Numbered from the stretch's first letter, positions 45,444 through 53,519 are shown. The stretch is 64,000 bases of DNA from Pedococcus sp. 5OH_020 (GCF_027812955.1 NZ_JAPYZV010000002.1:62001-126000); one strand, 5' to 3'. Made by a program: numbers and translations. The notes: generated by a model not told the origin, from the sequence alone.

Positions 45444-45677
45444 ATGACGAGTCAGCCAGGCGGAGGTCCGGCGATCCCCGCGGCAGCGGCCGTGTCGGGC
45501 CTCGCGTCCGATGACGACCAGGACAGCCGGCTCGGGGGCGACGGAGACGACGGTGGGTTCACCACGGCCGGCACCGGTGCGGAGCAGACGGACGACGGAG
45601 TGCCCGTGGGGAGCGCCGACGCCGAGCAGGACCGGCTCCGAGCCAGTGACGACGAGGACGACGACGACGACGAGTAG
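45444..45677 (+). CDS. Small highly acidic hypothetical protein
   Basis: A 77-aa protein with no recognised domain. It is Gly/Ala-rich at the start and very acidic throughout, ending in a run of eight Asp/Glu (DDEDDDDDE). The strong GAGGAGGAACC ribosome site argues that it is translated. It is probably disordered. A SigB-like promoter candidate upstream suggests a stress-related role, which is inference. Confidence 0.65.
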   Translation: MTSQPGGGPAIPAAAAVSGLASDDDQDSRLGGDGDDGGFTTAGTGAEQTDDGVPVGSADAEQDRLRASDDEDDDDDE

Positions 45678-45755
45678 TACCAGACGTAGTACGCCGCGTC
45701 GTACGAGGAGTAGCCAGGGGTCCGCGACGCGGGCTCAGGCATGGAGGCCGTGGCC

Positions 45756-46202
45756 TCAGGCTTGCAGTCCATCCCATGACCAGGCAGGGATGCTCAGGCC
45801 CGCCGGCACGTCGTCGGGAGAACGGTGGTAACGGGACAGGGTCGTCGTGGTCGCCCACGCGAAGTAGTCATGCAGCACCGCGCGCACCGGGTCGTCGGAC
45901 AGACCCACGTCCGTCAGAGCCTCGTCGAAGCATGCGATGGCCCGGCGGTCCATCTCCTCGTGCACCCCGTTGCCACTGTGCAGCCGCACCACCGAGGTCT
46001 CGTCGCCGTATGACCGCGAGTAGGTGGCTGGACCACCAAGGGCCTCCACCCAGTAGGCCGCCAGGCGCTCGGTATGCGCAGGGTCGAAGCCGTGGCTGAA
46101 GGCATGGCTAACCACCTCGTCCGCCATGACCCGACAGTGCCAGGCCTCAGCCAGTCGACGTAGGCCTGCTGCGCCCCCGGCGGCCTCGTACACACTCTCC
46201 AT
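45756..46202 (-). CDS. Truncated haemoglobin-like globin (group II type)
   Basis: A 148-aa globin-fold protein. VYEAAGGAAGLRRLAEAWH is the typical truncated-globin start and FSHGFDPAHTERLAAYWVEALGGP covers the E-F region with the expected proximal segment. Such proteins bind haem and handle oxygen or nitric oxide. The ATG opens MESVYEAAGG; the longer upstream frame runs through the tRNA-Thr gene and must be ignored. It lies 70 bp downstream of that tRNA and may share its transcript. Confidence 0.82.
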   Translation of the reverse strand: MESVYEAAGGAAGLRRLAEAWHCRVMADEVVSHAFSHGFDPAHTERLAAYWVEALGGPATYSRSYGDETSVVRLHSGNGVHEEMDRRAIACFDEALTDVGLSDDPVRAVLHDYFAWATTTTLSRYHRSPDDVPAGLSIPAWSWDGLQA

Positions 46203-46271
46203 ATCCCTATGGTCCAGCCTCGGGGTGCACTTCGGAACCACTGCTGCGGTCGACTTGAGCCCGTCGCGATG

Positions 46272-46344
46272 AGCCGGTGACGGGACTCGAACCCGTAACC
46301 ACTCGCTTACAAGGCGAGTGCGCTGCCAATTGCGCCACACCGGC
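46272..46344 (-). tRNA. tRNA-Thr (anticodon TGT)
   Basis: A 73-nt cloverleaf. Acceptor GCCGGTG pairs with CACCGGC, the D arm contains GCGCAATTGGCAGCGC, the anticodon stem CTCGC/GCGAG carries loop CTTGTAA (TGT), and the T arm is GGGTTCGAGTCCC. The discriminator is T and CCA is not encoded. Confidence 0.96.
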
Positions 46345-46417
46345 ATCTGCGCAGGAGTGCGCGGACCGTCGAGATGTTACCGGCGCGGCGAGTCCCAGGG
46401 CTCTGGCGGCGTGACGG

Positions 46418-46741
46418 TCAGCCCACCTTCTTGCGCAGGCGACGCGCGCGCTTCCTTGTGCCCCTCCTGGCCTTGCTGGTGACCTTCCTGGCCCTGCGTG
46501 CTGCTCTGCGACTCTCATCGGCCTTCGCTCGACCGGCCTTACCCAGCTCCTCCACCGGGTGGCTGATCGCCCGCGGAAGCATCAGCTGCACCGCGCCTCG
46601 CATCATGCGCCCCGCCAGACGCAGGACGGGGATGCCGAGCGGCAAGAGAATGACCGTCACGCAGAGCACCGCACCGACGAGCCCGACGACAGCGCCCAGG
46701 ATCCACAGAAGGCCTCCGCCGAGCCCGCGAAAGAGTCTCAT
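46418..46741 (-). CDS. Small membrane protein with basic C-terminal tail
   Basis: A 107-aa protein of unknown function. Residues 7-40 form one long or two short membrane segments (LLWILGAVVGLVGAVLCVTV), and the last 40 residues are strongly basic (ARKVTSKARRGTRKRARRLR), probably cytoplasmic. It is divergent from the gas-vesicle operon and shares the intergenic region, which has a SigB-like promoter candidate in this direction too. Confidence 0.7.
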   Translation of the reverse strand: MRLFRGLGGGLLWILGAVVGLVGAVLCVTVILLPLGIPVLRLAGRMMRGAVQLMLPRAISHPVEELGKAGRAKADESRRAARRARKVTSKARRGTRKRARRLRKKVG

Positions 46742-46750
46742 TCATCCCGT

Positions 46751-46775
46751 CTACCCCACTAACCGCGTTGTATGC
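46751..46775 (-). promoter_or_regulatory. SigB/SigF-type promoter candidate, minus strand
   Basis: On the minus strand GCAT and GGGTAG are separated by 15 bp. The -10 ends about 9 bp before the ATG of the small membrane protein, so the transcript would be nearly leaderless. Confidence 0.4.
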
Positions 46776-46805
46776 CGTCCCGGCAGCGGTCTGACGGCAC
46801 CACGA

Positions 46806-46830
46806 GTTTGTGTTCCGACCGGTCGGGTAC
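46806..46830 (+). promoter_or_regulatory. SigB/SigF-type promoter of the gas-vesicle operon
   Basis: GTTT and GGGTAC are separated by 15 bp, an excellent fit to the actinobacterial general-stress promoter (GTTT/GNNT, N14-16, GGGTAC/T). It is 54 bp upstream of the first gas-vesicle gene and the only good promoter seen for the 6.6-kb operon. Confidence 0.65.
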
Positions 46831-46883
46831 AGGGCGTGAATTGGTGGTGGCCGCAACAGCGGCCACCCAGGAAGGAGCCGGGG

Positions 46884-47816
46884 ATGTCAGATGTTTCGCG
46901 TGTAGGAGCCGCCGTAGCGGCCGGATACCTGCTTGGCAGGTTCAAGAAGCTGCGGCTCGCCGTGGCGGTGGGCAGCGCACTCGCCAACAAGAACGTCCGT
47001 AGTAGCGGGCTGGAGCTGGTACAACGGGGTACTTCGGGAATGGCCTCGAACCCTGCGATGCAGCAGCTGGGCGAGGAGTTCGCCTCCAAGGTGCTCGAAG
47101 CGGCCCGAGCCGCCGCCATCAGCGTGGCCTCAGCACAGATGAACCGGATGAGCGACCGGCTGAACGAGCGCGCGGCAGGGCTGCGCGACGCCGCTGGTGT
47201 CTCCCAGTCCGCGGGTGGCCAGGGGGACGAACAGCAGGGCCAGGGGGACGAACAGCAGGACGACGGCCCTCAGGGCGCACAGCAGGATGACGGCCCCCAG
47301 GCCGAATCGCAGGACTCCGACGGCCAGCAACAGGCCGGCGACGAACAGGACTCCGACGACCAGCAACAGGCCGGCGACGAACAGGACTCCGACGACCAGC
47401 AGCGCGCGGGCGACGAGCAGGACTCCGACGAGGACCAGCAGGCGGGCGACGAGCAGGACTCCGGCGACCAGCAGCAGACCGGCGACGAGGAGGACTCGTA
47501 CGACGAGCAGGACTCCGACGAGGACCAGCAGGCGGGCGACGAACAGGACTCCGACGAGGACCAGCAGGCGGGCGACGAGCAGGACTCGGACGACTCAGAG
47601 GAGAGTGGGAGCGACGGCGACGGCGGTCCCTCGGCAAGCTCCCGTCATGATGCGGAGGACACGTACGACGACGAGGGCGACGAGCAGGACTCAGACGACG
47701 AACAGCCCGGCGACCAACAGGGCTCCCACAACGGTGACGCCCCGGGTCGGCCGGACCCCCGCGCCGCCTCGCCGCGCCGTCGTCGCGCGACGCCGAGCGC
47801 AGCAGAGAGGGGCTGA
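46884..47816 (+). CDS. gvpY: GvpY-like gas-vesicle accessory protein with long acidic repeat tail
   Basis: A 310-aa protein. The first 100 residues (RVGAAVAAGYLLGRFKKLRL, then ASKVLEAARAAAISVASAQM) match the GvpY-type proteins that occur in actinobacterial gas-vesicle clusters, with one hydrophobic helix near 8-30. Residues about 115-285 are a Gln/Asp/Glu repeat built on a 12-residue unit (GDEQDSDDQQQA), two copies of which are near-identical in DNA at a 36-bp period. The tail then turns basic (SPRRRRATPSAAERG). The repeat is far longer than the conserved head and must be disordered. A GGAG ribosome site precedes the ATG. Confidence 0.8.
   Translation: MSDVSRVGAAVAAGYLLGRFKKLRLAVAVGSALANKNVRSSGLELVQRGTSGMASNPAMQQLGEEFASKVLEAARAAAISVASAQMNRMSDRLNERAAGLRDAAGVSQSAGGQGDEQQGQGDEQQDDGPQGAQQDDGPQAESQDSDGQQQAGDEQDSDDQQQAGDEQDSDDQQRAGDEQDSDEDQQAGDEQDSGDQQQTGDEEDSYDEQDSDEDQQAGDEQDSDEDQQAGDEQDSDDSEESGSDGDGGPSASSRHDAEDTYDDEGDEQDSDDEQPGDQQGSHNGDAPGRPDPRAASPRRRRATPSAAERG
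47335..47590 (+). repeat. Coding tandem repeat, 12-aa acidic units
   Basis: About seven imperfect copies of an approximately 36-bp unit containing CAGGACTCCGACGA, the first two nearly identical at 47335 and 47371. They encode GDEQDSDD-type blocks. Such repeats are prone to copy-number change. Confidence 0.85.
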
Positions 47817-47819
47817 CCC

Positions 47820-48986
47820 ATGGCTCCCTCCGAAGGTTCCTCGATGTCGGGCCTGGCGTCGCAGCTGCCCTTGGGCCGCCTGAAGTCGGAGGCGGCCAGC
47901 TTCGGTGAAGCTCTGGCGCATCGCGGCATCGACAAGGTCGGCTCGAGCATCGGGTCCGTGGCGGACAGGCTCACCAACGTGTCCTCCGGCGCTTCCACGG
48001 GAGGCGCCATGGCGAAGAACATGGCACAGGGCGACTCGCCCTTGGCGGCCGGCGCCAAGGCCACCGCCGAGAAGGTGACGGACAAGGTCAAGGGCGCCTT
48101 CGGCAACCTCGGTGGCGGCGGGGGTGGGAAGAAGCTCAAGGTCACGAACATCCTGGAGAGCGTCGACGTACCGCTGAGCCGCGAGAAGGCCTACCAGCAG
48201 TGGACCCAGTTCGAGGACTTCCCGACGTTCATGAAGAAGGTCGAGCACGTCAGCCAGGAAGAGGACGAGAAGGTCAAGTGGAAGGCGCAGATCTTCTGGT
48301 CGCACCGGACCTGGGACGCCAACATCATCGACCAAGTGCCCAACGAGCGGATCGTCTGGAAGTCCCAGGGACCCAAGGGACACGTCGACGGCGCCGTCAC
48401 ATTCCATGAGCTGGCCCCCAACCTCACCCGGATCCTCATGGTGCTCGAGTACCACCCCAAGGGACTGTTCGAGCACACCGGCAACATCTGGCGGGCCCAG
48501 GGCCGACGCGCTCGGCTGGAGTTCAAGCACTTCGCGCGGCATGCCAGCACGCATACGCTGATCCACCAGGACGAGGTACAGGGCTGGCCCGGCGAGATCC
48601 ACGAAGGTCACGTCACGGACCCGGATCCGGCAGCATCGTCCGGCGAGGACCAGGGGTCCGAGCAGAACGACGAGGGCGGCCAGGACGAGGGGCAGCGCGG
48701 CCAGGACTCCGCGGGCGAGGGGCGGAAGCCGCAGGGCAAGGACTCCGGCGGGCAGTCTGGATCCGGCGACAAGCCGCAGGGCAAGGACTCCGGCGGGCAG
48801 TCTGGATCCGGCGACAAGCCGCAGGGCAAGGACTCCGGCGGCCAGTCCGGATCCGGCGGGAAGCCTCCGATGAAGCGAGGCTCCGGGCAGCGCCCAGCCT
48901 CCCGCCCGCAGTCCTCGAGCTCCCGCCCGGCGCAGAAGCCGTCAGGGCGCGAGCGCACGAACGCCAACGCCTCCAACGAGTCCTAG
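47820..48986 (+). CDS. gvpZ: GvpZ-like SRPBCC-domain gas-vesicle accessory protein
   Basis: A 388-aa protein. Residues 1-95 are an Ala/Gly-rich helical region, residues about 105-250 form an SRPBCC/polyketide-cyclase-like domain (ESVDVPLSREKAYQQWTQFE, then FPTFMKKVEHVSQ), and the C-terminal 120 residues are low complexity with a 15-residue unit QGKDSGGQSGSGDKP repeated three times. SRPBCC proteins of this sort belong to Streptomyces-type gas-vesicle clusters; their role in assembly is not established. The gene follows gvpY by 3 bp. Confidence 0.82.
   Translation: MAPSEGSSMSGLASQLPLGRLKSEAASFGEALAHRGIDKVGSSIGSVADRLTNVSSGASTGGAMAKNMAQGDSPLAAGAKATAEKVTDKVKGAFGNLGGGGGGKKLKVTNILESVDVPLSREKAYQQWTQFEDFPTFMKKVEHVSQEEDEKVKWKAQIFWSHRTWDANIIDQVPNERIVWKSQGPKGHVDGAVTFHELAPNLTRILMVLEYHPKGLFEHTGNIWRAQGRRARLEFKHFARHASTHTLIHQDEVQGWPGEIHEGHVTDPDPAASSGEDQGSEQNDEGGQDEGQRGQDSAGEGRKPQGKDSGGQSGSGDKPQGKDSGGQSGSGDKPQGKDSGGQSGSGGKPPMKRGSGQRPASRPQSSSSRPAQKPSGRERTNANASNES
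48731..48864 (+). repeat. Three 45-bp tandem repeats in the gvpZ 3' region
   Basis: The unit starting GCAGGGCAAGGACTCCGGCG recurs at 48731, 48776 and 48821; the first two are identical and the third has a few changes. It encodes a 15-residue disordered unit. Confidence 0.92.
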
Positions 48987-48995
48987 GACACCGCC

Positions 48996-49241
48996 ATGGC
49001 CGGTGATGCGGATGCGGACCGTGTCAAGGAGCTAGAGCTGCGCATCGAGCACCTCGAGTACGACGTCGACCGCTACCGGAGCGCGATGGAGGACTCGATG
49101 CAGCTGCTGGGCTGGTGTATCGGCTATTTCACCGGATGCAACAAGGCCAGCCTCGCCAGGGCCCTCGGAGGGAACCTTTCCTCCATCCGACGGCGCCTGC
49201 TCAAGCGGGAGGAAGTCGACATGCCCGCGACCCCGAACTGA
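48996..49241 (+). CDS. Small coiled-coil protein within the gas-vesicle operon, unknown
   Basis: An 81-aa protein I do not recognise. The first 30 residues ([20 protein letters not shown]) are a clear coiled coil; the second half ([20 protein letters not shown]) contains two cysteines and a short amphipathic stretch, then a basic segment ([12 protein letters not shown]). It sits between gvpZ and gvpA on the same strand with 9- and 28-bp gaps, so it is probably part of the gas-vesicle programme, perhaps an assembly or regulatory protein. Confidence 0.7.
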   Translation: MAGDADADRVKELELRIEHLEYDVDRYRSAMEDSMQLLGWCIGYFTGCNKASLARALGGNLSSIRRRLLKREEVDMPATPN

Positions 49242-49269
49242 CTTCGTACGCACCTGGAAGGCAACGGCA

Positions 49270-49734
49270 TTGACTATCACGCAGCAACGTCCCACGAACC
49301 GCTACCTCGAACGTCCAGCCCCCAGCAGCCTGGCAGATGTCATCAACACGATCCTGGACAAGGGGCTCGTGATCGACATCTACATCCGTGTCTCGCTCGT
49401 CGGTATTGAGCTGATCACGATTGACGCTCGCATCGTCATCGCAAGCGTCGACACCTACCTGCGGTTCGCGCAGGCGGTCAACCGTCTCGACCTCACCCAG
49501 ACCGAGACGGCGGGGATCCCGGAACTGATGGAGGACCTCAACAGCTCCGGGGCCAAGGGAAAGACCTCCGGCGCCATCGAGGGAGCGAAGGACAAGCTCG
49601 GGGAGCTGTTCTCGACGGACGACCAGGACGAAGATGACAGGGAGAAGGAGCCCGCTCGCTCATCGGGTGGCCGCTCCGACTCAGGGCGAGGGAGTTCACA
49701 ACAGTCCCGCAGACCGCGGGACCGAGGCGAGTGA
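49270..49734 (+). CDS. gvpA: Major gas-vesicle structural protein GvpA
   Basis: A 154-aa protein. Residues about 17-80 are the GvpA core that forms the ribbed gas-vesicle wall ([20 protein letters not shown], then [20 protein letters not shown]). The C-terminal extension is hydrophilic and acidic, ending in Ser/Arg ([13 protein letters not shown]), as in Streptomyces-type GvpA and unlike the short cyanobacterial protein. The start is TTG with GGAAGG about eight bases upstream. Confidence 0.93.
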   Translation: MTITQQRPTNRYLERPAPSSLADVINTILDKGLVIDIYIRVSLVGIELITIDARIVIASVDTYLRFAQAVNRLDLTQTETAGIPELMEDLNSSGAKGKTSGAIEGAKDKLGELFSTDDQDEDDREKEPARSSGGRSDSGRGSSQQSRRPRDRGE

Positions 49735-49746
49735 GGAGGCGAGACC

Positions 49747-50493
49747 GTGGTCGTCCACCTGTATGGCGTGGTGAGTGCGCAGGCACGCCTTCCGGACGAC
49801 CTCCAGGGTCGGCAAGAGGCTCCCGTGAGGCGCGTCTCGGACGGTGAGCGCGACGCCCTGATCAGTGACGTGGACCCCGACCGCCACGCCGGCCGTCGGG
49901 ACCTCCTTGCCCACGCGCACGTGCTGGAACGCTGCGTCGAGGAAGCCACGGTCGTCCCTTTCCAGTTCGGCATCGCCCTCGAGGACGACGACGCCGTGCG
50001 GGAGCGGGTGCTCACGCAGCAGCGGGCGCAGCTGGCTCACCTGCTCCGCGTGTTCCAGGAGCACGTGCAGCTCACTGTCCAAGCGCTGCATCAGGAGGAA
50101 CCGGCCCTGCGCGAGGTTCTGCACCGCTGGCCGGATCTCGTGGCCGAGAGGGACCGGCTCCAACGGGTGGGCCAGGCTGGAGACCTGGCCCAGGTCCAGC
50201 TCGGGCAGGCTGTGGCCGCCGCCTTGGAGGACCTCACCATCGAGGACGGCGCGATGATGATGGAGCGGCTGGCTCCTTTGGCCACCGCAGTGGGCCAGCC
50301 ACAGGCTCTGGGAGACACCGAGGTGCTGCACGCTGCGTTCTTGGTAGCCCGGAGTCGGCGCCTCGACTTCGACCACGCCGTGGGCGGGCTGCGGGACGAC
50401 TACGGCCATCGCATGACCATCCGGTATATCGGTCCTCAGCCTCCGTACTCCTTCGTCGAACCAGCCATGGCGGGTGAGCTCTCATGGGCCTGA
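49747..50493 (+). CDS. gvpF: Gas-vesicle protein GvpF
   Basis: A 248-aa protein of the GvpF/GvpL family, which nucleates or chaperones GvpA during vesicle assembly. VVHLYGVVSAQARLP opens the family fold, VVPFQFGIALEDDDAVRERV is the conserved middle, and MTIRYIGPQPPYSFVEP is the typical end. GTG start. It overlaps gvpG by 10 bp. Confidence 0.92.
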   Translation: MVVHLYGVVSAQARLPDDLQGRQEAPVRRVSDGERDALISDVDPDRHAGRRDLLAHAHVLERCVEEATVVPFQFGIALEDDDAVRERVLTQQRAQLAHLLRVFQEHVQLTVQALHQEEPALREVLHRWPDLVAERDRLQRVGQAGDLAQVQLGQAVAAALEDLTIEDGAMMMERLAPLATAVGQPQALGDTEVLHAAFLVARSRRLDFDHAVGGLRDDYGHRMTIRYIGPQPPYSFVEPAMAGELSWA

Positions 50494-50741
50494 TCACTGG
50501 CCTGCTGACCCTTCCTCTGGCCCCCGTGCGCGGGGTGGTGTGGGTCGCCGAGCAGCTGCAGCAGGAAGCGTGGCGGTCGTGGGGCGACCCTGCGGCCGTC
50601 CAGCGCGCCCTCTCCGAGGTCCAGGCCTTGCGCGAGTCCGGCCAGATCGACGACGAGGAGGCCGATCGTCTCGAGGACGAGCTGCTCCAGCGCCTGCTCC
50701 CCCCTGAGCCGCCTCACCCGCTAGGAGCGACGGATGGCTGA
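50484..50741 (+). CDS. gvpG: Gas-vesicle protein GvpG
   Basis: An 85-aa helical protein with the GvpG pattern GLITGLLTLPLAPVRGVVWV and then ESGQIDDEEADRLEDELLQR. GvpG is required for vesicle formation, probably bound to GvpF/L. It overlaps gvpF and gvpO, which indicates coupled translation. Confidence 0.92.
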   Translation: MGLITGLLTLPLAPVRGVVWVAEQLQQEAWRSWGDPAAVQRALSEVQALRESGQIDDEEADRLEDELLQRLLPPEPPHPLGATDG

Positions 50742-51000
50742 CCACGTGAGCCTGCGCAGGGCCGGTGCCATCGCCCTTGACGCCGTCGGGGAGCTGGTGG
50801 GCTGCCCGGCCGAAGGAGTCACGGGAATCCATCGGGCTGACGGCGAGTGGCGCGTCACGGTCGAGGTGCTGGAGGTCGAACGGGTCCCCGAGACGACCGA
50901 CGTGATGGCCAGCTACGAGGTGCAGGTGGACCTCGACGGCAACGTCACCGGATACACGCGCCTGCGGCGCTACCTACGCGCCGAGGTGGACGAGTCATGA
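50734..51000 (+). CDS. gvpO: Gas-vesicle protein GvpO
   Basis: An 88-aa protein of the GvpO family (AIALDAVGELVGCPAEGVTG, then WRVTVEVLEVERVPETTDVM and GYTRLRRYLR). In haloarchaea GvpO affects vesicle formation; in actinobacteria it is a standard cluster member. It overlaps gvpG by 8 bp and gvpJ by 4 bp. Confidence 0.9.
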   Translation: MADHVSLRRAGAIALDAVGELVGCPAEGVTGIHRADGEWRVTVEVLEVERVPETTDVMASYEVQVDLDGNVTGYTRLRRYLRAEVDES

Positions 51001-51464
51001 GCGAGTCCCCCGCCCGCGAAAGGCCCCCGACAGGTGCGGTCCCGCCGACCGGCCCCACTTTCGTCGGTATGCGGGGGCAGCCGCCGCAGAACCTTGCGGA
51101 CGTCCTGGAGCGCGTCCTGGACAAGGGGATCGTCATCGTGGGCGACATCCAGGTCAGGCTGCTGGACATCGAGCTGCTCACCATCAAGGTCCGACTGATG
51201 GTGGCCTCGGTCGAGCGGGCCCAGGAGATGGGGATCAACTGGTGGGAGTCGGACCCCTTCGTGAGCACGGGCGGCGAGGAGAACCGCGGCAACGGGCATC
51301 AGGACCAGCTCGAACGCAGGCTCGCTGCGCTGGAGCAGCGGGTGGCCGGTCGCTCCACCGAGAACGGCACGGACGCACGTCCCGGTGAACGCCGGCCGTC
51401 GGAGGTCCGGTCTGCTGAGGCTCAAACGGGTGAGGCGCAGCCGGCGGGGGACGCAGACCGGTGA
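50997..51464 (+). CDS. gvpJ: Gas-vesicle protein GvpJ (GvpA-like minor wall protein)
   Basis: A 155-aa paralogue of GvpA: NLADVLERVLDKGIVIVGDI and LLDIELLTIKVRLMVASVER are the core, then GINWWESDPF, typical of GvpJ. GvpJ is a minor component thought to shape the vesicle tip. The C-terminal 60 residues are hydrophilic. ATG overlaps the gvpO stop (ATGA). Confidence 0.9.
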   Translation: MSESPARERPPTGAVPPTGPTFVGMRGQPPQNLADVLERVLDKGIVIVGDIQVRLLDIELLTIKVRLMVASVERAQEMGINWWESDPFVSTGGEENRGNGHQDQLERRLAALEQRVAGRSTENGTDARPGERRPSEVRSAEAQTGEAQPAGDADR

Positions 51465-52258
51465 GCACCGCTGAGCCCACCGTCGTCCACGCCTACGGCC
51501 TCGTGCCGGCGGGGGCGACTCCCGCCGTGACCGAGGGGATCGACAGTTCGGACCTGGCCACCCTTGACCTGGGCGGCCTCGCCGCGGTGGTCAGCGAGCT
51601 GAGCGCGGACCGGTACGGCCCAGCGGCGTGGCGCCACCACGCCGAGGACCCACGGTGGCTAGAAGTCGTGGTCCGGCAGCACCACGCCGTCCTCCAGTCG
51701 CTCGTTGAGCAGGTGGATGTCCTTCCCCTTCGCCTTCCGGGCATCCACGAGAGCGTGGCAGTTCTCGAGACCCAGTTCCGCTCGCAGTGGGACGAGCTCG
51801 CCGAGGCGTTCGACCGCGTCCGCGGCCACGTGGAGCTCGGGGCGAAGGTGTACCTGGCCGGCCGGGACCGTCACGACGAGCCGTCAGGTGAGGAGCCGCC
51901 GCCTTCTACTGGCCGTGACTACCTTCAGCGCCGGCTGGACTCCGCGCGAGCGCGTGAGCACGTCCACGCAGGTCGGCAGGCCGTGCTGCTCGATGCTCAC
52001 GAGTCCCTGACCCGTGCGGCGACGCACGCCCGGGTGAACCCGCTGCAGGACCCAGCGCTCTCGGGACGAGGCGAGCCGATGATGCTGAACGCCGCCTACC
52101 TCGTGTCGCGAGCGCGTACCGAGGAGTTCTGGGAGCAGGCCCGCACGTCTGCCGAGGCCTTGGGCCTCGAGGGGATGAGCCTTGAGGTCACGGGCCCCTG
52201 GCCGCCGTACAACTTCACCGATTGGACATGGCCCTCCGACGGCGGGTCCCCGGCATGA
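51461..52258 (+). CDS. gvpL: Gas-vesicle protein of the GvpF/GvpL family (first GvpL)
   Basis: A 265-aa protein. VVHAYGLVPAGATP opens the fold, the mid-region VDVLPLRLPGIHESVAVLE replaces the usual PFRFG-type motif, and LEVTGPWPPYNFTDW is the conserved end. GTG start overlaps gvpJ by 4 bp. Together with gvpF and the later copy it makes three F/L-type genes in one operon, as found in other actinobacterial clusters. Confidence 0.9.
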   Translation: MSTAEPTVVHAYGLVPAGATPAVTEGIDSSDLATLDLGGLAAVVSELSADRYGPAAWRHHAEDPRWLEVVVRQHHAVLQSLVEQVDVLPLRLPGIHESVAVLETQFRSQWDELAEAFDRVRGHVELGAKVYLAGRDRHDEPSGEEPPPSTGRDYLQRRLDSARAREHVHAGRQAVLLDAHESLTRAATHARVNPLQDPALSGRGEPMMLNAAYLVSRARTEEFWEQARTSAEALGLEGMSLEVTGPWPPYNFTDWTWPSDGGSPA

Positions 52259-52476
52259 GCGTTCAGCCTTTTCCTGGGAGCCGGGAGGACGTGGCACTGG
52301 TGGACCTGCTGGATCGCGTGATCGACGGCGGCGTAGTGGTCACGGGCGACATCGTGCTGTCCGTCGCTGACGTCGACCTGGTCTACGTGGGGTTGCGCCT
52401 CGTGCTGGCACCGGCGTACGCGGTGGACGAGTCCATCCGGCGGGGCCGATCCAGACGGCCGGCGCCAGGACCCTGA
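52255..52476 (+). CDS. gvpS: Gas-vesicle protein GvpS (short GvpA-like)
   Basis: A 73-aa short GvpA/J-type protein: ALVDLLDRVIDGGVVVTGDI and VADVDLVYVGLRLVLAP are the two core helices and strands. In Streptomyces-type clusters the gene in this place is gvpS. The ATG overlaps the upstream stop. The basic C-terminus RRGRSRRPAPGP is short. Confidence 0.87.
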   Translation: MSVQPFPGSREDVALVDLLDRVIDGGVVVTGDIVLSVADVDLVYVGLRLVLAPAYAVDESIRRGRSRRPAPGP

Positions 52477-52478
52477 GG

Positions 52479-53183
52479 ATGTTGCTGCTGTACGCCGTGG
52501 TGGCCAGCCCTGCGGACCCCGCTGTGACGCAGGGGCGTGCCGGCGCCCCGGGCGTCCGCCTGTCCAGGTTCGACCACGGGGATCTGGGCGTTCTCTACGC
52601 CACCGTCGAGGAGCCCCCCCGAGGCGACCGGTCGGAGGTCCTGGCGTATGGGCACACACTCACGTCGATCGCGCAGGCGAGCACTGCACTGCCGTTCCGG
52701 TACGGCACGTGCGTCGCCACCGCTCCCGAGCTGGCCCAGCTGGTCGGCAGCCGCGAGCAGGAGTGGCTCGCGCAGCTGGCGCGGCTCGACGGCATGGTGG
52801 AGGTCATCGTGCACGCCTCCCCAAGCGGACAACCCCTGCAGGCGTCTCACCAGCCGGCAGGGCGTGCACGCATGGAGACAGACGCCCCGAAGCGGACCCT
52901 GCGCCCAGGGGCCGGCCGGGACTACCTGACGTCACGAGCGGCCGCCCACAAGGCTCTGGAGGGCTTGGCCGAGCAGCTCGAGGAAGCCGTGACCTCGTAC
53001 TGCGCAGAGGTCAGACGGCTCCGGGCCAAGACAGAGGTGCGGCTGGCGTGCCTCGTCCCCAGGCGCAGCAGCACAGGCCTTGAGGAGGCGACGCAAGCGT
53101 GGGCCCGCGCGCGGGGGGACGTCGACGTCGTGGTGACGGGGCCGTTCGCCGCTCTGAGCTTCACCGAGAGTCGCGGCTCATGA
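52479..53183 (+). CDS. Gas-vesicle protein of the GvpF/GvpL family (second GvpL)
   Basis: A 234-aa protein. MLLLYAVVASPADP starts the fold, TALPFRYGTCVATAPELAQL is the conserved middle motif, and VVVTGPFAALSFTES the end. Residues about 120-145 are a variable insert. The ATG follows the gvpS stop by 2 bp and the stop overlaps gvpK by 4 bp. Confidence 0.89.
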   Translation: MLLLYAVVASPADPAVTQGRAGAPGVRLSRFDHGDLGVLYATVEEPPRGDRSEVLAYGHTLTSIAQASTALPFRYGTCVATAPELAQLVGSREQEWLAQLARLDGMVEVIVHASPSGQPLQASHQPAGRARMETDAPKRTLRPGAGRDYLTSRAAAHKALEGLAEQLEEAVTSYCAEVRRLRAKTEVRLACLVPRRSSTGLEEATQAWARARGDVDVVVTGPFAALSFTESRGS

Positions 53184-53512
53184 CCTCGTCGCAGGAGTCT
53201 CCTTGGCCCCTGGGCGACGACAGCACGCACGTCGCCCTGCCAGCGCTGTCCGGCAGGGTGGCGGCGGATCCGGAGACGGTCGAGAAGGGCCTGGTCCAGC
53301 TCGTCCTCACCCTGGTCGAGCTGCTCCGGGAGCTGATGGAACGCCAGGCGATCCGCCGGATGGAGCACGACGACCTGACCGAGGACGAGGTCGAGCGACT
53401 CGGTCAGACGCTCATGCTGCTGGACCAGCGCATGACCGAGCTCCGCGAACACTTCGGCCTGCGGCCCGAGGACCTCAACATCGACCTCGGACCGCTCGGC
53501 CGTCTGCTCTAG
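53180..53512 (+). CDS. gvpK: Gas-vesicle protein GvpK
   Basis: A 110-aa GvpK: VEKGLVQLVLTLVELLRELM, then QAIRRMEHDDLTEDEVERLG and the end LREHFGLRPEDLNIDLGPLG. GvpK is required for proper vesicle assembly. It ends the operon, 8 bp before a terminator hairpin. Confidence 0.93.
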   Translation: MTSSQESPWPLGDDSTHVALPALSGRVAADPETVEKGLVQLVLTLVELLRELMERQAIRRMEHDDLTEDEVERLGQTLMLLDQRMTELREHFGLRPEDLNIDLGPLGRLL

Positions 53513-53519
53513 GCGGCCC

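Noticed and set aside
46203..46346. N-terminal extension of the globin frame (MPVWRNWQRTRLVSEW...)
   Set aside because: It is the translation of the tRNA-Thr gene; the globin starts at the downstream ATG.
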